Shown: positions 42,020 to 54,509 of the stretch, piece after piece
Layout of the letters: every line of letters starts with the position of its first letter
Numbering within the stretch: position 1 is the first letter of the stretch
NCBI GenBank assembly: GCA_013397795.1
Contig: VZTJ01004171.1
Location: 2,040,290-2,104,289, forward strand
Direction: 5' to 3'
DNA length: 64,000 nt
Source of the DNA: Orthonyx spaldingii
Lineage: Eukaryota; Chordata; Aves; Passeriformes; Orthonychidae
Notes under the pieces: generated by a model
The model's database searches: none
What the model saw: the letters and a program-made list of their open reading frames with translations, nothing else
What the model was told of the DNA's origin: nothing
Position numbers and translations under genes: made by a program

Positions 42020-43245
42020 ACCTCTTCCCATGAAAACACTTGAGGGTCTCCAGAGATGGATTTTCTGCAGCCGTGGTTGCAGCAGCCTCACTCAGGGCTT
42101 ATCCACCCTCTTTGGAAAACTTTTTTTTCCCAATTCCCAGACAACTCTGCCCTTGCTCCAACTTGTTGGCTCCTGTCCTTTTCCTCTCTGCACCTCTGAG
42201 AAGAGTCTGTCCTCTCTGGGGCTCCTGGCAGGTATTTGAAGGGAAAAATTCCACCCCCTCAGCCTGCTGTTGCCTATGCTGCACCACCCTTGGGCCCTGC
42301 TCTGGATTTTCTCCAGGCTGTCAAGATTGGTCTTGTCCCAGGAGGTCCCAAACCTGGACACACGGTGTTCCAGATGAAGCCTCACGAGGTGCTGAGCCCA
42401 GGGCCACAGCCCTTGCCCTGTCCTTGGCAGCCACAGCCGTGCTCAGGAGGTGCTCGGCCTCCAGCATGGCAAGGACACACTCCTGACTCCAGTTCTCCCT
42501 CTCCCCTGCTGGGCCCAGCCCTGTCCCTGCAGGGCTGCCCCTGGCCTGCAGCCCCAGCCTGTGCCTTGATATCCTGGGCTTCCTGGCAGGGGCCTTCTGA
42601 GGGACAGGGAGGGACCAGTGCCAGGAGTCCTGTGGAGGGCTGGGGCCTTCCAGCAGCCATCAGCTCCCTCCAAGTTGGTGTCACCTGAGAAACTCCTGAG
42701 GGCAGGTCCTTTTGTCCTGTTGATCAGATTGTTGCTGCAGATGTGCAGCAATGGCAGCCCCAGAAGTGACTCATGAGGAATGCCAGGTATAGTGAGCCTG
42801 CAGCTAAAGTATGATAGTACTGCTGGAATTTTAAGTCGCATACTTCAGCCATTTTTTTGCCCATTTTGTAATTCTGTAATTCAAATCTCCTGAAGTTGAC
42901 TATGGGGATACCACAAAAGACAGCGCTGAAAGCCTTCCTAAAATAAATCCACTGCTCTTCCCTTTAACAGAGGCCAGCATTTTCAACACAGAAGGTATTC
43001 ATGTTGATCACCTTCAGTCTGTCCTTCAAAATCTGCATTGTTTCCAGCCCTCTTCTTATCATCCACATGCTTGGAAATACTGTCTATATCCCAATTTTCA
43101 GGGCTTAGGGGACATAAGACTGTCCAACTGGTAGTTTGCCTAATGTTAGTTTGCCTGATGTCTTTTTTTGAAAATGAGTGCACCATTTCATTCTTTCCCG
43201 TCAACAGAAACCTCTCTGGATTGCCACCTCTCGAGATAAGAACTT
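42020..43245 (-). mobile_element. CR1 LINE, decayed, with partial reverse transcriptase
   Basis: A second CR1 copy lies antisense to the window. Read on the minus strand it runs from the finger and palm region of ORF2 to the C-terminal part. At about 42900-42965 the reading DFRKAFSAV corresponds to the family's DFSKAFDTV block. At about 42760-42800 GIPHESLLGLPLLHI corresponds to GVPQGSVLGPVLFN. At about 42680-42720 FSGDTNLEGA stands for the catalytic FADDTKLGGA, so one of the two aspartates is lost. Further on, 42250-42400 matches the stretch encoding the downstream part (GGGCCCTGCTCTGG, CCAGATGAAGCCTCAC on the plus strand). Frameshifts and stops are many, so the copy is inactive. The terminal octamers are absent and the 42400-42660 part is unusually GC-rich. 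Boundaries are approximate. Confidence 0.85.
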
Positions 43246-44333
43246 AGCTTTACAATGACATGTGCCAACTTCATCAGCATTCTTAGATGCAATCTGTTTT
43301 ATCTGATGGATTTTATACATCCAACTTACTTAGCATAGTCCTTAACTTGGTCTTCCCTACCATGGATAGAAACTCTCTTCCCAAAAATCTGTGTTGCTAG
43401 GTGCAATCTAGAGATCTGGGAGGCCTATACATACTTAGCTGCTGTAAATACACACTCACAAACACAGACACTACATGCAGAGTCCTCAATCAAATGACAA
43501 CTATATATATATATAAAACTGCCTACTTCTCAGTGGTAGTATACTAGACAAATACAGCAAGAGACATAATTAATATTGCTTACAGTACATGAAGGGACTT
43601 TTGACAGTATGAGGATACCGGCCTAAAGGAGCACTGTTCACCTGAGAACAGAAAGATACGCCTACAACCCATCTGACACCAAATGATTTTATACTTAGCT
43701 ACTACTAAATGCTACATGGTATTTCACAGGGGACACTGCTAATAGTGAATGCTTGCAATGAACCTATTGTCCAGTCAGTGCATCTCACGCTGAGGAAATG
43801 AAACCAGATTTGGGCATGCACCAGTACAAATTTCAGTTTGGATTCTGTGCCTTTTTCCTGTTTTCCAAACTCTGTTACCCTGCATGTGTGCTGTGTTTGA
43901 AGCATGTTGACACCCTCTATCTTGATGCAGCTGGCACCCCAGACCAATTCCTGGATGCCCAACCAACTTGAAAGCACTTTAAATAAAAACCACAGGGCAG
44001 GCAATATGGCTGGCTCTCAAGCCTGCTGGATTTTGGCTAACCTAGCATAGCTTCATCCCAGCAGAGTTGCTTTATTTTGTATCTCTCCTCTTAAAAAACA
44101 TGGACATTTGCTAATATCCTGTGTACTAATTCGATTTTCCAGTAGCTATCACAACATCAACATCATAATTAAAAACATCATTTCCTAAGAAGCACTCTGA
44201 ACTTTGAGAGCAGCCTTTTTTTATATTCCTACAGTTTAGTCCAATCTACCTCCAACACTCAACTTCATTTTGATCTTCCCCTGCAGAAATGCCCAGAGTA
44301 GCACTACTGCATGTTGGTGATTCTGACCAGCAA

Positions 44334-44356
44334 CTGATAACACTTAGTGTTATCAG
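44334..44356. repeat. Near-perfect 23-bp palindrome
   Basis: CTGATAACACT is followed by a single T and then AGTGTTATCAG. The two 11-base arms are perfect reverse complements around one central base. The symmetry resembles a dimeric protein-binding site more than an RNA hairpin, because the loop would be only one base. Function is unknown. Confidence 0.85.
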
Positions 44357-44493
44357 CACTCAGACTTTATCATGCTTTTGTTATAGTTCCTCACAAGCTG
44401 GTTTAGATTAAGGCACAGCCCACTGCATATACAGATAGATTAAAAGACTCCCAGTTTTTGTACATCTTAGCCAAGAAAACAAACGATCGTCAT

Positions 44494-44826
44494 TCACCGC
44501 AGAGCATAGATGGCTCTATTGAAGATGTGGTTTCCAGCATCAATTCTGAAAACAAACTCTGTGACAGTCAAATAGCTCCTGCTAAAAGCAGATGATCTCA
44601 GGCTGTTGCTATCACTTACATGCAGCAGCTCTGAAATGCGTGTGCAAAGTAAAGCGACAGACTCCCATATTTCTGATGTGTAAAGACAGTAATACCCTGC
44701 TGTATCAACACCAAGTATAACAGAGGCAACAGCACTTCTGAAGCCAGCTCTCACTGTTTCTCTGCTCTTCAGAGAGCCCCTCTTTAGATGCCAAGATACA
44801 CTAAAGTCCAGTGCCTGAAGCTTCAT
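44494..44826 (-). other. Isolated 110-codon ORF (unidentified)
   Basis: This is a complete ATG-to-stop frame of 110 codons with an in-frame TGA three codons upstream of the ATG. It starts MKLQALDFSVSWHLKRG, has a mixed hydrophobic middle (AVASVILGVDTAGYYCLY), and ends FNRAIYALR. There is no signal peptide, clear membrane segment or known domain. Frames of about this length are expected by chance in 64 kb, so it may be spurious. Confidence 0.12.
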
Positions 44827-45701
44827 GTCAGTTCACAGTATTAATGAAGCCATTAGTGATTTTAATTTTAGAGAATGCTTTATGATTTGATATCTGGTCA
44901 GCTTCCGATCAGGTAAACCTAATGTGAGAAAAAATGTAAGAAGTTGCTCTCTCACTGTTCATTTTGTCTGCATGTGGTCATGCAGGGTAGTTTTATCTTT
45001 ACTTAAATGCTAATAAAAAGAGACAGTTCCACATTATGAATACCTCCTCGTTCTTCATGCACAGCCAACATTTTTACATATTCGTAGCCAACTTGAAGGC
45101 AAACATAAGGACCTGGCTACTAACATTTTTCATTAAGAGCTGAGTAAGCATCCTTCTCCTCTTAGTATTAAGTTTTGTTATGATTTAAAGGACACTGAGT
45201 TAAGATGAACCATTTGTCACTACTGTGTCACTACAGGAAAAAAACCTGCTTGTTATACTGAAATATTTAATGACACTTTTCATTAATATTGAGTCCTTAT
45301 ACTCACTTCTCTCTGGTTCTGGCAGCAATTCCCCATGACCACTGCATAAGGTTTCATTATGATACTTATACTTGAGAAGCACTTTCATTTACCATAGAAA
45401 TGACTGGAAAGATAACTTTGTTGTTCAGCAGTGGGCTTTTCTCTCCCATCCCCTTCCTACTACTTTTATTTAATTTAAGGAAAACAATAAGAGACACTTA
45501 ACTCCGCTTCTTTCCCTCTCTTTCAAATATGATGAAAATAAGATAAAAAACCTTTCAGTGTCAGATCTGTCACTGAAATTTCAGTTTATTTATTATGAAA
45601 TAAGATTGTTTTTCCAAGGGAGCATGCTATTCAGCTTCTCCTGTCATCATTATATACTAAGAGGGAGGGAGATTACCTACTTTTGATCAATAAATTCTTT
45701 T

Positions 45702-46505
45702 GTGCCAATAAATGTGAAAATTTCAGAACAACAATTTGTAAACAACCTACTGACTGGCTTATTTTTCCCCTGTAGGAACCTCTATGCACTACTGCCATTG
45801 CTGCTCAGAGAATTTCTAGAAGAGATAATAAAGAATCCTGACAACCATTTGGACATCTCTTCTTTCCTCCCTCCACCCCACATCTCTTTTTGCCTTTTCC
45901 TATCTAAAAAAACATGTTCTTTTTCCCTTGGCTGTATTTTACATTCTGCTTTTTGTTTTCTTATCTGCCCCGTATTCTTCATCCCCCTCCCCCACAAGAG
46001 CTTGGGGGCCTTCCTCCCTCCCTCTCTCCCTCACTGTGAATACCATTACCCAAGGGACATCAGGAAATTTTTCAGATGTAAACAAAAACATAAATCCCTT
46101 TGCTTCTCTTTTCCTACTTTATTCTCTTCCCTATTTCTCTCCCCCCCTCCACTTCATAAATACTTTTGTATGTTTAGCCACCTGCAGAGACTGAGGGTGG
46201 AAGACACGAAATCAGAAGCAAACAAAACCTCTGCTTGCTTTAGCTTAGTCATTAATAGCACCATTAGCTTATTGAACTCCAGGATATATCATGTCACAGT
46301 TCATGATTCAGGGTCTCTCAATTGCTCTTGCATTGTTTATATCCTGACTCAGAGTCTTTCAGATAATTTAGGCTTAATCACTCTTCTGCAACAACAGTCT
46401 TATGGGTACCATTTAATCAAATCTATCAGTTATGCTCCGAGACATCTTGAAGTTTCAGAGGAATCACCAGGCACTGTCTTAGCATTTATTTACTCAGAGG
46501 AGTAA
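45702..46505 (+). other. Longest ORF in window, 267 codons, probably chance
   Basis: This is the longest open frame in the window. The first half (about 45840-46180) lies in a C/T-rich tract where stop codons are naturally rare, giving Phe/Leu/Pro/Ser-rich sequence. The second half (46190-46505) is not pyrimidine-rich yet stays open for about 100 further codons. There is no recognisable domain and the hydrophobic stretches are irregular. It would be an intronless gene of unknown family if real. Composition explains part of the openness but not all of it. Confidence 0.15.
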
Positions 46506-49500
46506 AAATGCTTTTGTGCTTCATCTTAGTGAAAATGCTAAATGAGAAGGAATCTGAGTGAACTGACGTATCTGTATCTGTTATGTCAGTTTGGGAACAG
46601 CAAACTCAACCAGAGAGCAGAAATATGGGAATGAGGAAAGAAACCTGACCTCAAACAGCAGTCATGAACCAACCACTCTGAGTTGGTGCACACATTTTGT
46701 TTGGCTTTCTTCTGTGACTGGACCAATGCAGAGAGAAAACCATGTAACAACTTATTAAAACTGTAAACAGAAAAAATATGCTTATTCCAATGTGTTGCTA
46801 CAGCATTTATTACTGGAATGCTTTTGAGAAGTGTCTTACAACATGGATGTATTTATTCTTATGCTTCCCCTTGCTCTTTAATTGAAAACATCAACAGCCT
46901 GAACTTGAGTTCATGTGTGATCTACAAGTCTACCTTTTGCCACCTTAGTCTTGCAAAGTCATCAAAGCGAAATACTGGGGAAATAGTCTAAGAGCCCTTG
47001 CTGCAGGGAAGAGCTGTGCCCTTAATTTCAGATTTGTTTTCAAAGAATTAAGGATACTAAGGGAGGCTCCAAACAAGTAGGGTTTTTGAGGTTTTTGTGT
47101 GGGTTTTTTTTTTAAACATGCAGTCTTACTGTTGTTTTGTTGTAGGAAACTTTACATTTATGCACTGGTTGGCAAGGAAACCAGCTCTAATGTGTTGTCT
47201 GCCAACTCAGACACACAGTCAACACAGATAGACATGTATCCTCTACAGCCCAAAATAATAAAACTGAAGAAAATTTAATCTTCCATTGTTGTTATTTATG
47301 AAAATGGTACTTATGCATTTTTTTCTGCTTTTGATTGGATGGAAAAGTATCACATATGACCTGGCTCCTGGCAATACTAGGAAGTTTATTTAATTTAGAT
47401 GAGAATTAATAATTTTCCGAATCTAATTCATATTACTCAAACACTTTTTAAAAAATTGGTCAAATCCAATTCCTCCACACTCTCACCCAACTGACAACTT
47501 TTAGAGAAGTACTATTAAGCAAACATCCTTTTTCATACTCTTTACATATTACAGCAGGATGAGAAGTTTGTTCCCAAGAAAGAAATTTCTCAAGCTTTGT
47601 AGAACAAAATGTTTTACTGCTAAATCACATGAAACCTACAGACAGCTAAGCAATTTAATTCACTAGTATTTGCAAATTTCTCTAAAGCATAGAATACTAT
47701 TAATCTTTGGATTATGGATAAGGAAACCAACACAAAAATAATTGAGCTTCCCAAAGTTCTGGCAGCAAAACAAAGAACAGAACTAATACCTTAAAAGAAC
47801 AGCTATGTATCTGGAGCCTACAAACACCCTTTGCCAAAGGGTCTCCATGCTCCTGATTCATGGTGTTAGTAAGCACATGAAACAGTTTAGGCAGTGTGTT
47901 ACCCTCTGGGAAACAACTTCCTTTTCACTTTTTAGAGAATCCTGTGAGCGACTGTTTCCTGCCCAATACTGTTGCCTGGTTCTTGGAAGCTTCTCAACAG
48001 CTGTCTGCCCTGGGACCTTCCCTACCACCCTCTGAATTACAACATTCATCTGGTTTGCTTTCAAACCTTGTATGACAGGTATATGGTATATCTATATCAT
48101 CCACTTCCTCTTTTAATCCTGCACTAAGCCACAGGTCTGTTTATCAACCACAGAGGGAGGACTCAGCATCCTGAGGTACCAGACTACATTCAGTGTTCTC
48201 TTCCACAGTCCATCAAAGATATGAATTGACAACTCCTCCTACATGTAAAGAACTAAAAGCATGATGATGCCACAACTCTGTTCTCCAATATTTGTTGCTT
48301 TTCACCTAAGCTATATTTGCCTGGAGTCTGTTAGGTTGTAGCTGCTGTTCAAGTTACTGCAATTTTTTCTGTTCTCATACAGTCCCACCTTGCCAGTGGA
48401 CCTGGTCAAGATCGTTGTCCACAGCAGAAGCCAGAAGAAATTAAACAGGTGAGAATGCTACCTTTAAGCAGAATTTCTTCAGGCTGAATCTCTGATCCTT
48501 TAAAAAGCAGAGGAAACTGTTAGGGAGGGTGTCTGCGTCATGTACTCTCTAGATGCCTTTGTTCAACTGCTGTGCACTAAAAGATGCTCTTGGTTTCATG
48601 TTCTTTGTGTCCTGGAAGGAATGAAAGCAAGCCTGCAGTGCTTTTTATCACCCCTAATCTAATTGGCTTTATCCTCAGTTTCACTTGCAGGCTGACTATC
48701 ACACACTAAGATGTTCCTAAAATGCACATCTCAACATTTTTCTGGCATATTTCACTGCTTTTTAAAGAAAATACCTGTTTCTCTCTTTAGTAACAGAACT
48801 AAGAGAGCAGCATTTCTCAAACAGTAATATGAGGACACCGTGGACCTCACATCTGTTTTCCAAAACAGGGTTTGCCACATTTGCTTTGACCATGTTTTGC
48901 TGTTTAAAAAGAACATGCTCACCATTATCTGTAATGATGGTATGAAGTGGTTTTGAACTAATTAGTCTGGGTGGGAAATAAAAAATGCCATTTAGGAAAC
49001 AGACAAGACACTACTTGTTTACACATCTGTTCCAAAACAAGCTTGCACTTGCTCATTCACACCACCAGCCTTGACCCATTGCTTAGCAGTGCAGTTGAGC
49101 ATAAGTAATTCAGCTACCTGACCAGCATGTTACTCACCATGAAAACATTCATGACAGTGCCTGCCACTTTTGTTGGCCAATAGGTAACACTAGCAAGTAA
49201 GCAGCACTCTCAATTTCTACCTTAACTGTGGTGGTAGTGGTGCCTTAAATTTATATGTTAATTTCATAGGGTTTCAAGCAATGCTGAAAGTCTCATAACC
49301 ATGAGTTGTGTATGTATCTATTTAGTGATGCTTTATAGGAAGTATATATATAAAAAAATACTCTTTGGTTTCTTAATGCTTTAAATTAATAAAATTTATA
49401 TTTTTCCCAAGATTCTAGATATTCTTGAAAACCTGTAATCTAGCTTTAGAAAATGTAATAATTTGAAAAATTAGGTTCATAGGTTCATTTGTCACAATGC

Positions 49501-50099
49501 CAGAAACAACTTGGCCCATTAAAATCATGCCCATACACATCAAAGACACTGTCAAAAACTAGAATGACTTGAGTGAGATGCTGAAACATTGCAAACAAAG
49601 TGAGAGTATGCTGTGCTATGACTACCATTACAGAAATAAAACACTTCTTTCAGAAGGCAATGGCACTAACAGGAGAGAGGCTGTGGAGAGGCATATCTGA
49701 GAAAACTGTGAACAATAAGGATAGTAAAGTAAGGAATAAGTTGCTTAAATGCAACTCAAATGATCTCAAATGCCTACACTACCATGCTACTTCCATAAGC
49801 AAATGCTTTTCAAGAAATTTTCACTCAGATAAAGCTGAACCTGTTATGGAGCAGAGAGAGAAAAAAAAATCTGACCATCTTCAGCCTTTCCTGGGAAAAG
49901 TTCCGGTGTAACCAACATCAGCTCCTTGCCAGTTTACTCTGCCTGTCTCATCACTCCTTATCCCCTGCTCCACCAGTCTCCAGTACAAGCACTGTCTCTT
50001 GGTATTCATGCATCCTCAGCCTCATGCCCAACCTGCAGACCAGGTGCCCTGAAGGTACCGTCTCCCAGCAGTGCCTTAAAACTGGGATAGGACTATGGC
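46506..50099. other. Non-coding with one exon candidate
   Basis: No gene was confirmed. A 66-bp splice-bounded segment at 48383-48448 is listed separately. An open frame of 103 codons at 49600-49911 has no motif. Confidence 0.45.
48383..48448 (+). other. Candidate 66-bp exon (unidentified)
   Basis: A strong acceptor (AATTTTTTCTGTTCTCATACAG) precedes the segment and a good donor (AAACAG|GTGAGAA) follows it. The length is a multiple of three. The phase-0 reading starts SHLASGPGQDRCP and ends PEEIKQ without stop; a second frame is also open. The segment is GC-richer than its flanks. No protein family was recognised. It may be an exon of an unknown coding gene or of a long non-coding RNA, or a coincidence. 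Confidence 0.3.
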
Positions 50100-50131
50100 G
50101 GGGGACGGGGGAGGTGGGAGCGGGGTGGGGG
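50100..50131 (+). other. G-quadruplex-type motif
   Basis: G runs of 5, 5, 3, 4 and 5 are separated by loops of 1 to 4 bases (AC, AGGT, AGC, T). This meets the usual G3+N1-7 pattern with one run to spare. The flanking DNA is not generally G-rich. A regulatory role is possible but nothing nearby shows a promoter. Confidence 0.85.
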
Positions 50132-50649
50132 ACAAAACAGAGAGTTGATGCTGAGGTCTCCTACCTCTGAGGCATGGAAGAGATACGCTGCTACTTCAAC
50201 TTGGTTTTCTTTCAGACTGTGTCCCTTTGTGACTCCTGGTAGCACTGCCTTCCTCTGACAGTAGAGTCATGGATACACAGCTCAAGTTAAAAAGGCAGGA
50301 ATAGCCTTTTACTTGTCTCTATTCCATATCTTGGCTTTAGTTGGTGTTCCCCAGCAGGAAGAACTGATGGGCTAGGCAATCTCAATATCCTGTTCAGCCA
50401 TATTTCCATTATTCTCTTCTCCTGTGATTTACTAACAATAAACTAGATTCATAAAAACTTAAAAAGAGACAAAAAGGAAGAAAAAATCCCTAAAATAAGT
50501 GTGTGGAGAAGTTAAAAAGAGGAAAAGGAAGAAAATATCTATCATAAAGAAACACAGTGGTCTAAACATTTAAACATGCCTGTTGAAAATTTTCCTGGAA
50601 TCCTGAATTTTCTAAGTGCTGAGTACTTTCATCTGCCAGTAACCATTAC

Positions 50650-50861
50650 CTTGGTACTTGCAAGTCCTCTCCCTGAATTGACTGCTCTGACAAACAAGAC
50701 CTATTTTTTCTTTCCAGTGCCTGAAGTGACTGATGTGGATGCAGGTGTTTAATTTTAGGCACACAGACTTGAAAAATACAAGTGATTGGTTCCAGAGTTA
50801 GTTCCCAGATAGATTTACTATAGCTTGACAAAACCTCACCATCCACCTGCTTTACATTTTG
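50650..50861 (-). other. Candidate exon (unidentified)
   Basis: On the minus strand a 212-bp segment lies between CTACTTTTCTAG and CCAAG|GTAATGG. It is open in one frame for 70 codons, starting QNVKQVDGEVLSSY and ending QGEDLQVPR. Stops sit in that frame at both boundaries, as expected for an exon or by chance. The donor is weak at its fifth position. No family was recognised. Confidence 0.18.
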
Positions 50862-53800
50862 CTAGAAAAGTAGACAGGTAAGATAAAGCTGGTTTAGTGA
50901 ACTACTGGAGAGCCTTCACTCTGGAACATCACCAGACTCTCGAACATCTCCCAGGTAACAGATATCTTGGCTTAAATAACATAGAACCACTCTGGTCTTT
51001 CATAGTAATATGAGGCACTTCTTATCATTTAAGTGTCACACATCTACTCTCACATGTATATGAGAGCCTGGGCAGAATTAGAAAGAGCTGTTTAATGGAT
51101 TTCCATTAAACAAAACTGTGGCTCCAGCCCCCTGTCTCTGATTGCTTAATAGGAAGGGGAATGGTTACCCTTGCTTTGGACTATACACCAGATCTGTGCT
51201 ATTAGAAAACTCTCTCCTAAAAACTTTATTTCAGCCCTAGATTTAAGAGCCTCTTTTATGTTCTCTAGCGGTAAGTATCTGCCACATGCAGACCTTCTCC
51301 CTTCTAGAAACAGGCTTCAAGTGCTTTGAGACACAGATTAACTTGGCAAAGTTAACAAGTGTGGTGCATCTTGCATACTGCCATGCTATATTAATAACCA
51401 ATAATAATTTACAGCTCTTCAGTAGGGAACACTCTGACAGATCAAGAAACCCTGAAGCATTTCAGTGTGAAATCAACTGAACCTCTCCATGACAGCAAGA
51501 TTCCCTAAGAACTTGTCTGATTTATGAAAAAGTTACCTGTTAGAAATAGAAACCCATCTTTTTATTCAGACATAACTTTACTGTGCACCGCAGGGTGTCT
51601 GGCTTGTGTGCTCAGGAAATGAAAGGTGGAGCCCTGGTGTATTTGCCTGTGCTCCACAGGAGAATGATCTGACTGAACAATCTCCTCTTGTGGAGCTTCT
51701 GTCACTGACTCACTGATTCCAAAGTGCAAGAGGAAGCTCTGGATGGGGTCAAATGCCAACTAGGAAAGCTTATTAGTCTATTTTATAGGGCTATTTTTTC
51801 AGAGAAGAAAACCAAAACAAGGGACATGAAGAGAAAACAGCAATGACACAGGGAAGAAGCATGTTTAACTCTCTCAATTTTGAAGAGAACATTTTTTTAA
51901 CCCTCTTGAGGGAATGCTTACTTTTTCCACCCAGTTTAATAAAACTGATCACAGAGAACTAATTTCTGCTAGGTAAATAGCAACTGGTACATCAATTTCC
52001 TGCCAGCAGCTGCAGTTTCAACAGTTTCAGTCTTTCATTCAAATGTGTGAATGCTTTGCTTAAATTGCACATTTCTCATTTAGTGTACCTTGAAAATACA
52101 TACTGTCACTCATCCAATCTCTGAGAAGAGTTTGGCTGTGCTGTGGCTTGCATAAAGCAGCACTAGAGAGAATCTTTCAAGCAGATAAGAGGAGACATTA
52201 AAACACACACAGGTAGAGTTTGGGAAAATTAAAAAAAGCTTCTGCCTACAATTCTGTGTAGCAAATGAAGCATCCAAGAGCAGAAGTTCTGAATCAGCTC
52301 ACCAAATCCATTTGGTTTCTCTCAAGGATTAAAGGCCAACAACTTGTGTTCAAAATAAATTATTGCACAGACTCAGAGATCTTGAAAAGATAAAAGATAT
52401 CTCTTAAAAGAAGTCCAAGCTGGAAATCTAGAATGTAGCAATGAATTAATGCAAATCTTCAGAAAATTCTACCTTGCTGGCCTGTTCCTGTAAGTAACCT
52501 TTCTTTTTGTCCCCATCTGCTCCATTATATTGACAGGAATAAACAAGGATGCCATTTACTTAACCTAGCTAATATTTCTCATTTGTAATTCCCAGAACAC
52601 CAGTTTTCCTCCCCTCCAGCCTGGGAGCCATGTGATTTTGTGTGTTCTTACAACTGGCTGCTCTGGGAATTCCAGACCTTCTCATGTACCATGCTGACAT
52701 TTTGCGATCAGCCCCTTTTGGAGCCCAGGAACAAGTTACAAGAGAGAATGTCTCTTGGATAAAACCAGGGCTTTTCAAAAATTCCCAAATGAGGATTTGT
52801 ATGGGTTTGTTGTTATTTTCCCCACTAGATAATGCCTGTTCACAGATATTTCATCTTTTTACAGTAGTAGTCAAATTGGGAAAAATATGCAGATTATGCT
52901 GCAAACCATTCTGTGTTCAAAACAGTTGCTCAAAATAAAATCAAATTTAAAATTTAATTTACATTTGAGTTAAAATAAGTCTAGTTCCTCCATAATAGGA
53001 GAAACTAGGAAGGCATTTCACAGACTTTTCCCCCCAAAGTCTTCGTTCTTATTTTTGCTTTCAAACAAGACAGACTTTAAAGACATGAAACTTCTTACAA
53101 AATGAAAAATCCAGTTTCTGCACTTTCAGAATAAATCTAATTATTAAAAATATGTGGTGTTTGCCTGCCCTTGTTCAACTTTGATGTGTACTATCTTCAT
53201 GTCTATCCACATTATGGCTGCAACATGATGTAAATCCTGCAAGCCAGGGACTTTCTTAACCTACCAGCATTGATAGTTTATCTGAAGTCATAGTTCATTA
53301 AGCATGGAGTTTGTGATCCTATAAAAGGGAGTAGCAGTTAAAAAGTGAGCATATAATTAGGCACATTACCATGACAAAAGCCTTCAGTACACATCCTTTT
53401 CCTTTTTTTTTTCTTTCTAACATGTTAACTAAGTGTTTTTCTAACACATAGATTTATACTGTCTGATTTCAAGCAGTACCCCAGCATTTACCTACCAGAT
53501 GGCAGAGTTCCTGGGAAGAAAAAAGACTGAAGATCTGATAATCTGACCTCCCAGAAGCAGCATCACTTCATGTTTCAGCAAGAGCACTGTATGCAATGGC
53601 AGTGTGAGTAGAGCTCACACGGCAGCTATGGGTGCACTCTTTAAGGATGTCATCAGTGATGTTTCAGTTCTGGCTGAGTGAGCAGGATGCTCCTTCCCAG
53701 CTACCTCACAATGTCTTTTCACACAATTGGTCATCCAGGGAGAAACCCTCCATCTTGGAACAGATGGTTCCTTAATCAGTTGGTGACAAGCTCAAAAATA

Positions 53801-54082
53801 CAAGTCTTCCTAAAGCATCTTGCACTGCTAGTAAGAACCAGACAACGTAAATCTCACGTTTCCAACATGCAAAGCACTCATGGATGGAGATGTGCAGCTC
53901 AGAGAACAAATGAAAACACAGGCAAATCAGTAGTTTTGCTTAGGAGAAATTACATTTAGTAGGAAATCAGAATTATTTCTGGGTCTGATTTTGTCCTCCT
54001 TACAAGAGATTCATGAGAATGTGTGATCAGTGCCTCAATTAGGTTCACTTTCCCTGCTAATACCTATTCAGGAAGAGGTTTT

Positions 54083-54161
54083 CACAGGCCAGCAAAAAAG
54101 GAAAGTGTTTCTACAGATCCAAAGGTTCTTGCCACTAACATTACTGCCAAGTTCACTATTA
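54083..54161 (+). repeat. Diverged direct repeat, copy 1
   Basis: This copy shares TTTCTACAGAT, CAAAG, TTCTT, ACTAACA, and CAAGTTCA in the same order and spacing with copy 2 about 430 bases downstream (54510-54592). Sequence outside these limits does not obviously match. Confidence 0.65.
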
Positions 54162-54509
54162 GTTCAGAAGCATATGAGATGAGTAGAAAGGGAAAGTTGA
54201 GTTAAGCATTCAAAATTCTGTCACTAGTAGGTAGGAATTTTTTTTTTTAAATGTATTTGGGGATGCTGGACAGAAATAGTTGCCAACTACTTACTAAACT
54301 TTTACAGGCACCTAATTTTTGCAAATTACATTAGTAATTCAGAATTACCATGGATTAACAATGCCATTCTGTAAAGATCAATTGCTTAGCCCCATTGCTT
54401 AGTCTTTCTAGTCATTTGTTAACTGCTGCTCACAGTTCACTAAACCTTAAAAAACTCTAACATATTCTAACACGAGTAAAGAATCATCTACACAGGGAAA
54501 TTTAAAACC

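Larger units (their letters stand above)
43246..45701. other. Non-coding, no gene confirmed
   Basis: This stretch holds a short TA repeat at about 43502-43515, a 23-bp palindrome at 44334-44356, and an isolated 110-codon minus-strand open frame at 44494-44826. The last two are listed separately. Nothing else was recognised. Confidence 0.5.

Noticed and set aside
49600..49911. 103-codon Lys-rich plus-strand open frame
   Set aside because: Composition follows A-rich DNA; no domain recognised.
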